This document shows, in pieces, positions 44,440-52,670 of a DNA stretch of 64,000 bases. The notes beneath the pieces are model-generated. The model saw only the letters and a list, made by a program, of their open reading frames with translations, ran no database searches and had not been told where the DNA came from. Made by a program: the position numbers and the translations under genes. Position 1 is the first letter of the stretch; each line of letters opens with the position of its first letter. This DNA is from Pseudoxanthomonas sacheonensis (GTDB lineage Bacteria > Pseudomonadota > Gammaproteobacteria > Xanthomonadales > Xanthomonadaceae): the NCBI RefSeq assembly GCF_010093305.1, contig NZ_PDWS01000001.1:372001-436000 (forward strand), written 5' to 3'.

Positions 44440-45702
44440 ATGTCGAAGAACATCCTCCTCCGCACCGCCGACGGCGTCTGGGACTGGTTCACCGCGCGCG
44501 CGCCGGGCTTCATGCCCGTGTACCGCAAGCACATGACCGAGTACTACGCGCCGAAGAACTTCAACTTCTGGTACTACATGGGCTCGCTGGCCCTGCTGGT
44601 GCTGGTCAACCAGATCGTCACCGGCATCTTCCTGACGATGCACTTCAAGCCGTCCGCGGCCGAGGCGTTCTCGTCGGTCGAGTACATCATGCGCGACGTC
44701 GAGTGGGGCTGGCTGATCCGCTACATGCACAGCACCGGCGCCTCGCTGTTCTTCATCGTGGTCTACCTGCACATGTTCCGCGGCCTGATGTACGGCAGCT
44801 ACCAGAAGCCGCGCGAGCTGGTGTGGATCCTGGGCATGCTGATCTATCTGGTGCTGATGGCCGAAGCCTTCATGGGCTACGTGCTGCCGTGGGGCCAGAT
44901 GTCGTTCTGGGGCGCGAAGGTCATCATCTCGCTGTTCGGCGCCATTCCGGTGATCGGCAACGGCCTGACCGAATGGATCATGGGCGATTACCTGCCCGGC
45001 GACGCCACTCTCAACCGCTTCTTCGCGTTGCACGTGATCGCCATGCCGCTGGTGCTGCTGCTGCTGGTGGTGCTGCACCTGGGCGCGCTGCATGAGGTGG
45101 GTTCCAACAACCCCGACGGCGTGGACATCAAGTACGGTCCCAAGGGCAACCGCTGGGATGCGACCAAGCCGGCCGACGGCATTCCGTTCCACCCGTACTA
45201 CACGGTCAAGGACCTGGTGGGCGTGGGCTTCCTGCTGATCATCGCCGCGTTCATCATCTTCTTCGCACCGGCGTTCGGCGGCTGGTTCCTGGAGCACGAC
45301 AACTTCACCGAGGCCAACCGCCTGGTGACGCCGGCGCACATCAAGCCGGTCTGGTACTACACCCCGTACTACGCGATGTTGCGGGTCATTCCCCACAAGT
45401 TGAGCGGCGTCCTGGTGATGTTCTCGGCGATCGCCATCCTGTTCCTGGTGCCGTGGCTGGACAAGGCCAAGGTGAAGTCGGTGCGCTACCGCGGCTGGAT
45501 CTCCAAGGTCGCGCTGGGCGTGCTGGCCATCAGCTTCGTCTGGCTGGGCAAGATCGGCGCCGGTCCGGGTACCGATCCGGTCGAAACCATCATCGGCCGC
45601 GTGCTGACCTTCCTCTACTTCGCTTTCTTCATCACCATGCCGCTATGGACCAAGCTAGACAAGACCAAGCCGGTGCCGGAACGGGTGACGACGCATGACT
45701 AA
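44440..45702 (+). CDS. petB: ubiquinol-cytochrome c reductase, cytochrome b
   Basis: A 420-residue integral membrane subunit of the bc1 complex with two b hemes and the Qo and Qi quinone sites. It shows NFWYYMGSLALLVLVNQIVT, heme ligand His pairs in RYMHSTGASLFFIVVYLHMF and FALHVIAMPLVLLLLVVLHL, GYVLPWGQMSFWGAKVI and the Qo-site region with PEWY replaced by PVWYYTPYYAMLR. It overlaps petC by 8 bases. Confidence 0.97.
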   Translation: MSKNILLRTADGVWDWFTARAPGFMPVYRKHMTEYYAPKNFNFWYYMGSLALLVLVNQIVTGIFLTMHFKPSAAEAFSSVEYIMRDVEWGWLIRYMHSTGASLFFIVVYLHMFRGLMYGSYQKPRELVWILGMLIYLVLMAEAFMGYVLPWGQMSFWGAKVIISLFGAIPVIGNGLTEWIMGDYLPGDATLNRFFALHVIAMPLVLLLLVVLHLGALHEVGSNNPDGVDIKYGPKGNRWDATKPADGIPFHPYYTVKDLVGVGFLLIIAAFIIFFAPAFGGWFLEHDNFTEANRLVTPAHIKPVWYYTPYYAMLRVIPHKLSGVLVMFSAIAILFLVPWLDKAKVKSVRYRGWISKVALGVLAISFVWLGKIGAGPGTDPVETIIGRVLTFLYFAFFITMPLWTKLDKTKPVPERVTTHD

Positions 45703-46438
45703 GAATTTCCTTTCGCGCCTGGCGGTTTTCACTGGCGGCATGCTGCTGTCGCTTTCGGCGTTCGCTTCCGAAGGCGGCGACACCCTGCAGGCCGGCAACG
45801 ACCTCAGCGACCGCGCCTCGCTGCAACGCGGCGCGCAGCTGTACATGAACTACTGCTCCGGCTGCCACTCGCTCAAGTACCTGCGCTATTCGCGCATGGC
45901 CGAGGACCTGGGCCTGAGCGAAGAAGAGGTGATGACCAACCTCAACTTCACCGGCGCCAAGTTCGGCGAGCAGATCAAGGTGTCGATGCCGCACGACCCG
46001 GCCACCAAGTGGTTCGGCAAGATGCCGCCCGATCTGAGCCTGATCGCGCGCGTGCGCGGCAGCGACTGGATCTATACCTATCTGAAGTCGTTCTACCTGG
46101 ACGAAAGCCGTCCGCTGGGCTGGAACAACAAGCTGTTCCCGAACGCGTCCATGCCCAATCCGCTGTGGCAGATGCAAGGTCTGCAGCATGCCGAATTGAG
46201 CAAGCCGGACGCTGCCGGCGAGCGCCATGTCGAGGCTTTGAAGGTGACGCAGCCGGGTACGCAGACCCCGGCCCAGTTCGACCAGACCGCGCGAGACATC
46301 ACCAACTTCCTCGAGTACGCCGGCGAACCTGCCGCCCTCAAGCGCCAGAGCATGGGCGTGTGGGTGGTCCTGTTCCTGGTGGCGCTCACCTTCCTGGCCT
46401 TCCTGCTCAAGCAGGAATACTGGAAAGACGTGCACTAA
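45695..46438 (+). CDS. petC: ubiquinol-cytochrome c reductase, cytochrome c1
   Basis: A 247-residue heme c protein of the bc1 complex. Residues 1-24 are a signal peptide ending in SAFAS. The heme motif is YCSGCHSLKYLRYSRMAEDL, with the Met ligand expected in the later NPLWQM region. A C-terminal helix (GVWVVLFLVALTFLAFLLKQ) anchors it in the inner membrane. It is last in petABC; sspA follows after 153 bases, as in many proteobacteria. Confidence 0.97.
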   Translation: MTKNFLSRLAVFTGGMLLSLSAFASEGGDTLQAGNDLSDRASLQRGAQLYMNYCSGCHSLKYLRYSRMAEDLGLSEEEVMTNLNFTGAKFGEQIKVSMPHDPATKWFGKMPPDLSLIARVRGSDWIYTYLKSFYLDESRPLGWNNKLFPNASMPNPLWQMQGLQHAELSKPDAAGERHVEALKVTQPGTQTPAQFDQTARDITNFLEYAGEPAALKRQSMGVWVVLFLVALTFLAFLLKQEYWKDVH

Positions 46439-46591
46439 GCGTAGCTTTCCGCCGGCCCGCGCTTGCGCGGGTCACGAGGCAGGCCGGAGAGCAGGCCTGG
46501 CGGAGAGATTACGTACTCGGGGCCGTGGCGACCGTCAGCAGAGGGCTGGCGGCGTCGATGCGATCGGCGGTTCCGGTCGTCGGAGAGCCTG

Positions 46592-47227
46592 ATGGCTGCG
46601 AGTCCGCGTATGCGAAATACCTTGACGTTGTTTTCTTCCACCGATGACGTGCTGTGCCACCGCGTACGGCTGGTGCTCGCCGCCAAGGGCGTGACCTACG
46701 ACCTGGTACCGGTGGATGCGCAGAACCCGCCCGAAGACCTGATAGACCTCAACCCCTACCATTCCGTGCCCACCCTGGTGGAGCGCGATCTGGTGCTGTA
46801 CGCCGCCTCGGTGGTCAGCGAATACCTGGACGAGCGCTATCCGCACCCGCCGCTGATGCCGGTCGACCCGCTTTCCCGCGCGCGCCTGCGCCTGGCCATG
46901 CTGCGTATCGAGCACGACTGGGTGCCGCAGGTGCAGGCCATCCAACTGGGCAACAAGGCCCAGGCCGAAGCCGGCCGCAAGCGCCTGAAGGAACTGCTCA
47001 CTGCCTCGGTGCCGCTGTTCAAGGCCAGCAAGTTCTTCCTCAATCCGGAAATGAGCCTGGCCGACTGTGCCATGGCGCCGATCATCTGGCGCCTGCCGTC
47101 GCTGGATATTCCGCTGCCCAAGGACGGCAAATCCATCGAGGATTACGGCAACCGTATCTTCCGTAATCCGGGGTTCCTGCGCAGCCTGACCGAACAGGAA
47201 AAGCGCCTGCGCGAGATTCCGGCATAA
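46592..47227 (+). CDS. sspA: stringent starvation protein A
   Basis: A 211-residue protein with a glutathione-transferase fold that binds RNA polymerase and alters transcription in stationary phase and stress. The thioredoxin-like half has LFSSTDDVLCHRVRLVLAAK and NPYHSVPTLVERDLVLY. The helical half has PHPPLMPVDPLSRARLRLAM. The ATG at 46592 has CGGAGAG upstream. sspB follows after 136 bases, and petABC precedes it. Confidence 0.93.
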   Translation: MAASPRMRNTLTLFSSTDDVLCHRVRLVLAAKGVTYDLVPVDAQNPPEDLIDLNPYHSVPTLVERDLVLYAASVVSEYLDERYPHPPLMPVDPLSRARLRLAMLRIEHDWVPQVQAIQLGNKAQAEAGRKRLKELLTASVPLFKASKFFLNPEMSLADCAMAPIIWRLPSLDIPLPKDGKSIEDYGNRIFRNPGFLRSLTEQEKRLREIPA

Positions 47228-47241
47228 AGGCCGGGATTCGT

Positions 47242-47355
47242 GATTCGGGATTGGTGATTAGAAGTACAGCGCGCATTGGAACGTCACCTATCATTACCTT
47301 GCGCGAAAATTCCAGGCAGGCAAACGTGGTTTTTGCGAATCTCAAATCCCGAATC
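47242..47355. repeat. imperfect inverted repeat between sspA and sspB
   Basis: GATTCGGGATTGGTGATT (47242-47259) and AATCTCAAATCCCGAATC (47338-47355) are reverse complements with a few mismatches around a 78-base loop. The motif is unlike the other palindrome families in the window. It lies in the leader of sspB. Confidence 0.6.
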
Positions 47356-47363
47356 CCAGCTCC

Positions 47364-47798
47364 ATGACCGACGAAACGCCGCGCATGACCAGCCATCGTC
47401 CGTACCTGCTGCGGGCGCTGTCGCAGTGGATCGCGGACAACGACATGACCCCGCATCTGCTGGTCGACGCGACCCAGCCGGGTGTGCAGGTCCCTCCCAG
47501 CGCGGTCAAGGAAGGCAAGGTGGTGTTGAACATCGCCGAACGCGCGGTGGTGCGGTTGCAGATAGACAACCATTCGGTGAGTTTCAGCGCGCGCTTCGGC
47601 GGCGTCAGCTATCCGGTGCTGGTGCCCATTTCGGCGGTGCTGGCGATCTACGCGCGCGAAACCGGGCAGGGCATGGCGCTGCCGGACGATATCGCAGGGG
47701 CGACAGGACCGGAGGGCGACGATGAGCCACCTTCGCCGACGACTCCCGCCGAAGACGCGCCCGCTGGGAAGCGCCCCCATCTGCGCGTAGTGAAGTAA
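47364..47798 (+). CDS. sspB: ClpXP protease specificity-enhancing factor
   Basis: A 144-residue adaptor that delivers ssrA-tagged proteins to ClpXP. The folded substrate-binding domain covers residues about 9-115 (RPYLLRALSQWIADNDMTPH, VPPSAVKEGKVVLNIAERAV, SFSARFGGVSYPVLVPISAV). An acidic Pro-rich linker follows. The C-terminal tail HLRVVK is the ClpX-binding peptide. It forms the usual pair with sspA. Confidence 0.95.
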   Translation: MTDETPRMTSHRPYLLRALSQWIADNDMTPHLLVDATQPGVQVPPSAVKEGKVVLNIAERAVVRLQIDNHSVSFSARFGGVSYPVLVPISAVLAIYARETGQGMALPDDIAGATGPEGDDEPPSPTTPAEDAPAGKRPHLRVVK

Positions 47799-47810
47799 CC
47801 GAATTCCCTG

Positions 47811-47885
47811 TGTAGGAGCGGGCCCTGCCCGCGATGCCCTTACGCGGAAACCATGAAAAGCGTCGCGGGCAGGGCCCGCTCCTAC
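47811..47885. repeat. palindromic repeat, family B copy 2 (convergent junction)
   Basis: TGTAGGAGCGGGCCCTGCCC (continuing GCGA) pairs with TCGCGGGCAGGGCCCGCTCC (continuing TACA), a 24-bp perfect stem with a 27-base loop. It lies between the converging sspB and DUF3301 genes. Confidence 0.9.
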
Positions 47886-47894
47886 AGGGCGTGG

Positions 47895-48224
47895 TCAGTG
47901 CAGATTGATCGGCGAGACCGAGGGCCTCGCAGGCCCGATGAACGACACCAACTTTTCGCCGCGCAACACCATTCTCCCCACATGGCGGTCGACGCCGTCG
48001 TAGGAGTATTCGAAGCGGAAGCTGCGTTCGAAACCCAGGCGCCCGTCCTCATTGCGGCGCACTCTGATACCCGCGGCGTGCACGGACTCGTCCAGCCACA
48101 TGACCTGCGCGGCCACGCAGGCGTCGCGGCCCAGCTGTTTGGCATGCTCGGCGGCGGCGCGCGCTGCGTTCCAGTACGCGAAAACGGCGGCGCCGGCGAT
48201 CATCAGCAGAATGAGCGAAGGCAT
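47895..48224 (-). CDS. DUF3301 family membrane-anchored protein
   Basis: A 109-residue protein with one N-terminal membrane helix (SLILLMIAGAAVFAYWNAAR). A soluble part follows with CVAAQVMWLDESVHAAGIRV and FRFEYSYDGVDRHVGRMVLR, which is the DUF3301 pattern. Function unknown. It starts 6 bases after the nadC stop and so is the last gene of a Trm112-nadC-DUF3301 operon. Confidence 0.8.
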   Translation of the reverse strand: MPSLILLMIAGAAVFAYWNAARAAAEHAKQLGRDACVAAQVMWLDESVHAAGIRVRRNEDGRLGFERSFRFEYSYDGVDRHVGRMVLRGEKLVSFIGPARPSVSPINLH

Positions 48225-48230
48225 GGACGA

Positions 48231-49085
48231 TCAGCGCGGCGCAGGGCCGAGCTTCAACGACAGGTCGATGGCGTGCACATGCTTGGTCAGGCCGCCGACG
48301 GAGATGCAATCCACGCCGTCCTCGGCGATGCTTCGTACCGTTTCCAGGCTGACGCCGCCGGAGACCTCCAGCGGAATCCTGCCATCGGCGATGCGCACCG
48401 CTTCGCGGCGCGTGGCGGCATCGAAGTCGTCGATGAGGATGCGGTCGCAACCCGCTTGCAGCGCCTCCTGCAATTGCGCCAGGGTTTCGACTTCCACCAC
48501 CAGAGGCAGTTCGGGTTGCGCCGCACGCGCCGCGCGCACCGCCGCAGTCAGCGAGCCCGCCGCGCGGATGTGGTTTTCCTTCAGCATCACCGTATCGAAC
48601 AGACCGATGCGGTGGTTGCTGCCGCCGCCGCAACGCACTGCGTATTTCTGGGCCAAACGAAGACCGGGAATGGTCTTGCGGGTATCCAGGATCTTCGCGC
48701 GGGTGCCGCGCACCGCCTCCACGTAAGCCGCCGTCGTAGTGGCCGTACCTGAAAGGGTCTGCATGAAGTTCAGACTCGCCCGTTCGCCGCTGACCAAGGC
48801 GCGTGCGCGGCCCGACAACGTGGCCAGGACGGTGCCGGCTTGCACGCGGTCGCCTTCCTGCACGCGCCAATCGATTCCCACGGCCGGGTCCAGCGCGCGA
48901 TGACAGGCGTCGAACCAGGGCCGTCCGGCGACCACAGCGTCTTCCTTGCACAGCAGGTAGGCGATGTCGGCCACATCCGGCAACAACGCGGCGGTCACGT
49001 CTCCGCTGCCCAGGTCCTCGGCCAGCGCGTGCGCCACGTCCTGGGCAATGACTTCCGCGGGCGGCGGGGAGAAATCGCGCGGCAT
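48231..49085 (-). CDS. nadC: nicotinate-nucleotide pyrophosphorylase (carboxylating)
   Basis: A 284-residue enzyme that makes nicotinate mononucleotide from quinolinate and PRPP in de novo NAD synthesis. Seen are ALAEDLGSGDVTAALLP at the N-terminus, GERASLNFMQTLSGTATTTA, the substrate-binding ILDTRKTIPGLRLAQKYAVR, CGGGSNHRIGLFDTVMLKEN and EVSGGVSLETVRSIAEDGVD. It overlaps the Trm112-like gene by one base. Confidence 0.95.
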   Translation of the reverse strand: MPRDFSPPPAEVIAQDVAHALAEDLGSGDVTAALLPDVADIAYLLCKEDAVVAGRPWFDACHRALDPAVGIDWRVQEGDRVQAGTVLATLSGRARALVSGERASLNFMQTLSGTATTTAAYVEAVRGTRAKILDTRKTIPGLRLAQKYAVRCGGGSNHRIGLFDTVMLKENHIRAAGSLTAAVRAARAAQPELPLVVEVETLAQLQEALQAGCDRILIDDFDAATRREAVRIADGRIPLEVSGGVSLETVRSIAEDGVDCISVGGLTKHVHAIDLSLKLGPAPR

Positions 49086-49351
49086 CAGGCAGGAAAGCCT
49101 TCGATCTGCGAGGTGGCGATGGCTTCTTCGGCCAGCAGTACCGGGATGCCGTCGTCGACGCGGTAGACCGTCTTGCGGTCGCGGGTCAGCAGGGCTTCGC
49201 GCAGCGGTTCGGCCTGCACGGTGTCGTCGGCGCGCTTGACGCCGCCCGCGCCGATGGCGCGGTTCAACGCATCCAGGCCTTGCGAGTCGAGCAGGGCCAG
49301 CGACTGGCGCGTGGTGGGGCAGCACAGGATATCGAGCAATTTGCGGTCCAT
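49085..49351 (-). CDS. Trm112 family protein
   Basis: An 88-residue zinc-ribbon-type protein. The start MDRKLLDILCCPTTRQSL and the end YRVDDGIPVLLAEEA match the Trm112/YcaR family. The usual bacterial member is about 60 residues; here a segment of about 25 residues (ALNRAIGAGGVKRADDTVQA) is added in the middle. The canonical second Cys pair is not visible, so zinc binding is doubtful. Its stop overlaps the nadC start; purE is divergent. Confidence 0.75.
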   Translation of the reverse strand: MDRKLLDILCCPTTRQSLALLDSQGLDALNRAIGAGGVKRADDTVQAEPLREALLTRDRKTVYRVDDGIPVLLAEEAIATSQIEGFPA

Positions 49352-49421
49352 TCGTCCGTAGTCGAGCGGGAAGATGCCCTAGAATAAGCCTTTGCGACCG
49401 CAGGCAGTGAGCGCCCGTTCA

Positions 49422-49458
49422 CTTCTGAGACCCCGCTTCCGAGACTCCACTTCCGAGA
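49422..49458 (+). promoter_or_regulatory. purE leader with three 14-base direct repeats
   Basis: Three units beginning CTTCYGAGA at 49422, 49436 and 49450 follow each other with a 14-base period. The last contains the purE ribosome site GAGAGG. A TAGAAT -10-like hexamer lies at 49380-49385. No match to the PurR operator was recognised. Confidence 0.45.
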
Positions 49459-49465
49459 GGACGGC

Positions 49466-49996
49466 ATGACCGCCACAGTTCCCAGCCCGTTGGTCGGCAT
49501 CGTGATGGGCTCCCGTTCCGACTGGGAAACCATGCAGCATGCCGCGCAGAAACTCGATGCGCTGGGCGTGCCTTACGAAGTGAAGGTGGTTTCCGCGCAC
49601 CGCACCCCCGACGTACTGTTTTCGTATGCCGAAACAGCGGCGTCGCGCGGCCTGCGCGCGATCGTCGCCGGCGCCGGCGGCGCCGCGCACCTGCCGGGCA
49701 TGCTGGCGGCCAAGACCGCGGTCCCGGTGCTGGGCGTGCCGGTGCAGTCGAAGGCGCTCAACGGGATGGACTCGCTGCTGTCGATCGTGCAGATGCCGGC
49801 CGGCATTCCCGTGGCCACTTTCGCGATCGGCAATGCCGGCGCGTCCAACGCGGCTTTGTTCGCGGCCGCATTGCTGGCGCCGCAATACCCCGACATCGCC
49901 AGCGCGCTGGATGCGTTCCGCAGCAGGCAGAGCGACGAAGTGTCGGCCAACGACGATCCGCGGCTGCCCGTATCGGCCGGCTCCGGACAGCCGTAA
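49466..49996 (+). CDS. purE: N5-carboxyaminoimidazole ribonucleotide mutase
   Basis: A 176-residue class I PurE, which converts N5-CAIR to CAIR in purine synthesis. The active-site start is [20 protein letters not shown], then VVSAHRTPD and [19 protein letters not shown] [20 protein letters not shown], and [20 protein letters not shown]. The stop and the purK start share a base, so the two are coupled. Confidence 0.96.
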   Translation: MTATVPSPLVGIVMGSRSDWETMQHAAQKLDALGVPYEVKVVSAHRTPDVLFSYAETAASRGLRAIVAGAGGAAHLPGMLAAKTAVPVLGVPVQSKALNGMDSLLSIVQMPAGIPVATFAIGNAGASNAALFAAALLAPQYPDIASALDAFRSRQSDEVSANDDPRLPVSAGSGQP

Positions 49997-51138
49997 TGAC
50001 CACCGTCGGAATATTGGGAGGCGGGCAACTGGCCCGCATGCTGGCGCTTTCCGGCGCTCCGCTGGGCTTGCGCTTCCTGGTCATGGATACCGAAGCCGAT
50101 GCCTGCGCGGGCCAGTTCGCGCCGTTGCTGGTGGGCGACTACCGCGATGAAGCGGCGCTGGCCGAATTCGCCTCCAAGGTGGACGTGGCCACCTTCGATT
50201 TCGAGAACGTGCCGGCCGAAAGCGCCGAATGGCTGGCGGCGCGGGTGCCGGTATTCCCCAGCCCGCGCGCGCTGTCCGTGGCCCAGGACCGGCTGGTGGA
50301 AAAGAACCTGTTCCGCAGCCTGGGCATTCCGGTCGGCGAATACGCCGCGGTATCCACGCGCGATGGATTGGAGACGGAAGTCGCACGCATCGGCGGCCCC
50401 TGCATCCTGAAGACGCGGCGCCTGGGCTACGACGGCAAAGGCCAGTTCCGCATCAGGTCGGCCGCCGACATCGAAGCGGCGTGGCAGGCGCTGGGCGCGC
50501 AGGCGACAACCGTGGGATTGATCGTCGAGGCCTTCATCCCCTTCCAGCGCGAATTGTCGGTAGTCGCCGTGCGCGGCCGTGACGGCGAGTTCCGCACGTG
50601 GCCGTTGACCGAGAACTGGCACGTGGACGGGGTGTTGTCCGCCAGTGTGGCGCCGGCCACCCTCGACGACGGACTGGCGCAGCTTGCCTACGGCTATGCG
50701 AACCAACTCGCCGAAGCGTTGGACTACGTGGGCGTGTTCGCGCTCGAGTTGTTCTGCAAGGACGGCCAGTGGTTGGCCAACGAAATGGCGCCGCGCGTCC
50801 ACAATTCCGGGCATTGGACCATCGAAGGCGCCGAGACCTCGCAGTTCGAGAACCATCTGCGCGCCGTACTCGGCTTGCCGCTGGGCGACACGCGGATGCT
50901 GGGCCACGCCTGCATGCTCAACTGGATCGGCGAGCTGCCCGAACGCAACAGCGTGCTGGGCGAACCTGCCGGCCACTGGCACGACTACGGAAAACTACCG
51001 CGCACCGGACGCAAGGTCGGACATGCGACCTTGCGCGAAGACTCCGCAGTTGCTTTGGCTGACGCGTTGCAGCGCGTCGGCGCAACGCTTGGACGGGAAT
51101 CGCAGGTCGCTTCGCCAATCGGCCGACTTGCCGATTAG
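49996..51138 (+). CDS. purK: 5-(carboxyamino)imidazole ribonucleotide synthase
   Basis: A 380-residue ATP-grasp enzyme that carboxylates AIR to N5-CAIR, the substrate of PurE. It starts TVGILGGGQLARMLALSGAP. The ATP-grasp part has CILKTRRLGYDGKGQFRIRS and IVEAFIPFQRELSVVAVRG. NEMAPRVHNSGHWTIEGAET and LGHACMLNWIGELPERNSVL follow. It is last in purEK; two different palindromic repeats follow. Confidence 0.96.
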   Translation: MTTVGILGGGQLARMLALSGAPLGLRFLVMDTEADACAGQFAPLLVGDYRDEAALAEFASKVDVATFDFENVPAESAEWLAARVPVFPSPRALSVAQDRLVEKNLFRSLGIPVGEYAAVSTRDGLETEVARIGGPCILKTRRLGYDGKGQFRIRSAADIEAAWQALGAQATTVGLIVEAFIPFQRELSVVAVRGRDGEFRTWPLTENWHVDGVLSASVAPATLDDGLAQLAYGYANQLAEALDYVGVFALELFCKDGQWLANEMAPRVHNSGHWTIEGAETSQFENHLRAVLGLPLGDTRMLGHACMLNWIGELPERNSVLGEPAGHWHDYGKLPRTGRKVGHATLREDSAVALADALQRVGATLGRESQVASPIGRLAD

Positions 51139-51145
51139 GATAAAG

Positions 51146-51199
51146 CCCCTCTCCCATCGGGAGAGGGGTTGGGGTGAGGGTCCGGCGAAGTCCGGATGT
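51146..51199. repeat. palindromic repeat, family F copy 2 (intergenic)
   Basis: CCCCTCTCCCATCGGGAGAGGGG, GGGGTGAGGGTCCGG and TCCGGATGT occur in the same order as in the copy inside murL at 6742-6873. It starts 7 bases after the purK stop. Confidence 0.85.
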
Positions 51200-51234
51200 T
51201 CTCGGCCTAAAAGATCCGCCACATCCAGGCTTCT

Positions 51235-51315
51235 CGTAGGCCGGGGCTACGTCCCCGACGCATCGCAGCGTTTCCGATTCGTCACGCGCGTCGGCCACGT
51301 AGGGCCGACCTACGA
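51235..51315. repeat. REP-like GTAG palindrome pair, family G
   Basis: CGTAGGCCGGGGCTACGTCC (continuing CCGACGC) faces GCGTCGGCCACGTAGGGCCG (continuing ACCTACGA). Each arm is a small hairpin with a GTAG/CTAC end, as in REP elements of Stenotrophomonas and Xanthomonas, and the two are inverted. It lies at the convergent junction after purK. Confidence 0.7.
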
Positions 51316-51350
51316 TATGTTGCTACGTTAGTCGGCGTTTGTGGACCTCT

Positions 51351-51776
51351 TTACCGGCAACGACCGAACCGATCCGGCGAAGCCCCCGGCCCACCGCGCC
51401 AGCCCGGCGGATTTTCCCAGTTGGTACCGCGCCCGCCGACGGGGCCGGGCGGATTGTTGTCGAAGTCCAGCCAGCAGCGGCGGGCCTGATTCCACAAGCC
51501 GTAGCGCGGATGCCAATAGCCATAGCCGGCGTTGTAGTAATAACCGTGCTGGCTGAGGACGAATTTGTAGCGTTTGCCGTTGTGGCGGTAGTAGCGGTAA
51601 TCGGGCGAAGTGCCCGGGCCGCCTTTCCACCCCGGCGGATTTTCCCAGTTGGTCCCGGGTCCCCCGACGGGGCCTGGCGGATTGTTGTCGCGGTCGCGCC
51701 TGCCTGCGAAGGCGTCGCCGGTGAAAACGGCAGCAGCCATCAGCGCGGAAACCATCAGCCATTTCGAAGCCTTCAT
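51351..51776 (-). CDS. small exported protein with a duplicated Pro/Gly motif
   Basis: A 141-residue secreted protein that I do not recognise. Residues 1-24 are a signal peptide ending in DAFAG. The mature protein has the unit NNPPGPVGGPGTNWENPPGW at about residues 31-50, followed by a Tyr-rich core (SPDYRYYRHNGKRYKFVLSQ, then YYYNAGYGYWHPRYG). A second copy of the unit, NNPPGPVGGRGTNWENPPGW, follows near residues 107-126. The core resembles YXWK-type small secreted proteins. The unit has probably been duplicated within the gene. ATG 51776 has GAACGAGA upstream. Confidence 0.7.
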   Translation of the reverse strand: MKASKWLMVSALMAAAVFTGDAFAGRRDRDNNPPGPVGGPGTNWENPPGWKGGPGTSPDYRYYRHNGKRYKFVLSQHGYYYNAGYGYWHPRYGLWNQARRCWLDFDNNPPGPVGGRGTNWENPPGWRGGPGASPDRFGRCR

Positions 51777-51904
51777 CTCGTTCTCCTGTTCGTGGGAATC
51801 ACGACCGGATAAACCGATGGGTATCGCTCGCGTTGACGGCCGGTTCTGCTGCGTTTGGCTCCCGTTCGGTTCGCAATCCAGCAACCGTTCATACGCCAAA
51901 AACA

Positions 51905-51929
51905 AAAGGCCGGGACATGCCCGGCCTTT
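51905..51929 (-). terminator. rho-independent terminator of sodB
   Basis: A 10-bp perfect stem AAAGGCCGGG/CCCGGCCTTT with a 5-base loop lies 23 bases beyond the sodB stop. On the minus strand it is followed by TTGTTTTTGG, a good T tract. Confidence 0.9.
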
Positions 51930-51951
51930 CGCGTCTTGCCGCAAGCCCGGC

Positions 51952-52539
51952 TCAGCGCAGATTGGCGGCCACGAAATCCCAGTTGACCAGCGCCCAGAAC
52001 GACTCGACGTACTTCGGCCGTGCGTTGCGGTAGTCGATGTAGTAGGCGTGCTCCCACACATCGATGGTCAGCAGCGGGGTGTCGTCGCCGGTCAGCGGGG
52101 TGGCGGCGTTGGAAGTGCTGACCAGGGCCAGCGAACCGTCCGGACGCTGCACCAGCCAGCCCCAACCCGAACCGAAGGTGCCGATGGCGGTCTTGGTGAA
52201 CTCTTCCTTGAACTTGGCGAAATCGCCGAAGGCCTGGTTGATCAGTTCGGCCACCTTGCCGGCAGGCTCGCCGCCGCCGCCTTCCGAAGCCGGCTTCAGG
52301 CCGTTCCAGTAGAAGGTGTGGTTCCAGATCTGCGCGGCGTTGTTGAACATGCCCCCCTGCGATTTGCGGACGATGTCCTCCAGCGGCAGGCTGGCGAATT
52401 CGGTGCCCTCGATCAGCTTGTTGAGGTTGTCCACATAGGTCTTGTGGTGCTTGCCGTAGTGGAAATCGATGGTCTCGCCGGAGATGTGCGGCTCAAGCGC
52501 GGTACGGTCGTAGGGGAGCGGGGGAAGTTCGATGGCCAT
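51952..52539 (-). CDS. sodB: superoxide dismutase, Fe/Mn family
   Basis: A 195-residue cytoplasmic enzyme that converts superoxide to oxygen and hydrogen peroxide. Metal ligands are His27 ([19 protein letters not shown]), a His in [14 protein letters not shown], and the Asp/His pair in [19 protein letters not shown]. The Gln in [10 protein letters not shown] and the [11 protein letters not shown] pattern favour iron. The gene is transcribed alone, divergent from grxD, with its own terminator. Confidence 0.96.
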   Translation of the reverse strand: MAIELPPLPYDRTALEPHISGETIDFHYGKHHKTYVDNLNKLIEGTEFASLPLEDIVRKSQGGMFNNAAQIWNHTFYWNGLKPASEGGGGEPAGKVAELINQAFGDFAKFKEEFTKTAIGTFGSGWGWLVQRPDGSLALVSTSNAATPLTGDDTPLLTIDVWEHAYYIDYRNARPKYVESFWALVNWDFVAANLR

Positions 52540-52670
52540 GGCTTTTCCTTTTGCTGTGCTAGGCGGGACGGTACGTGGAGGATTGGGCGCAACGGCAGGG
52601 CCGTGCGAAGGCTTACAATGGGAGTTTACCCGACCACGGTTTGCAGGCCGTCAAAGCAGGAGAAAACACC

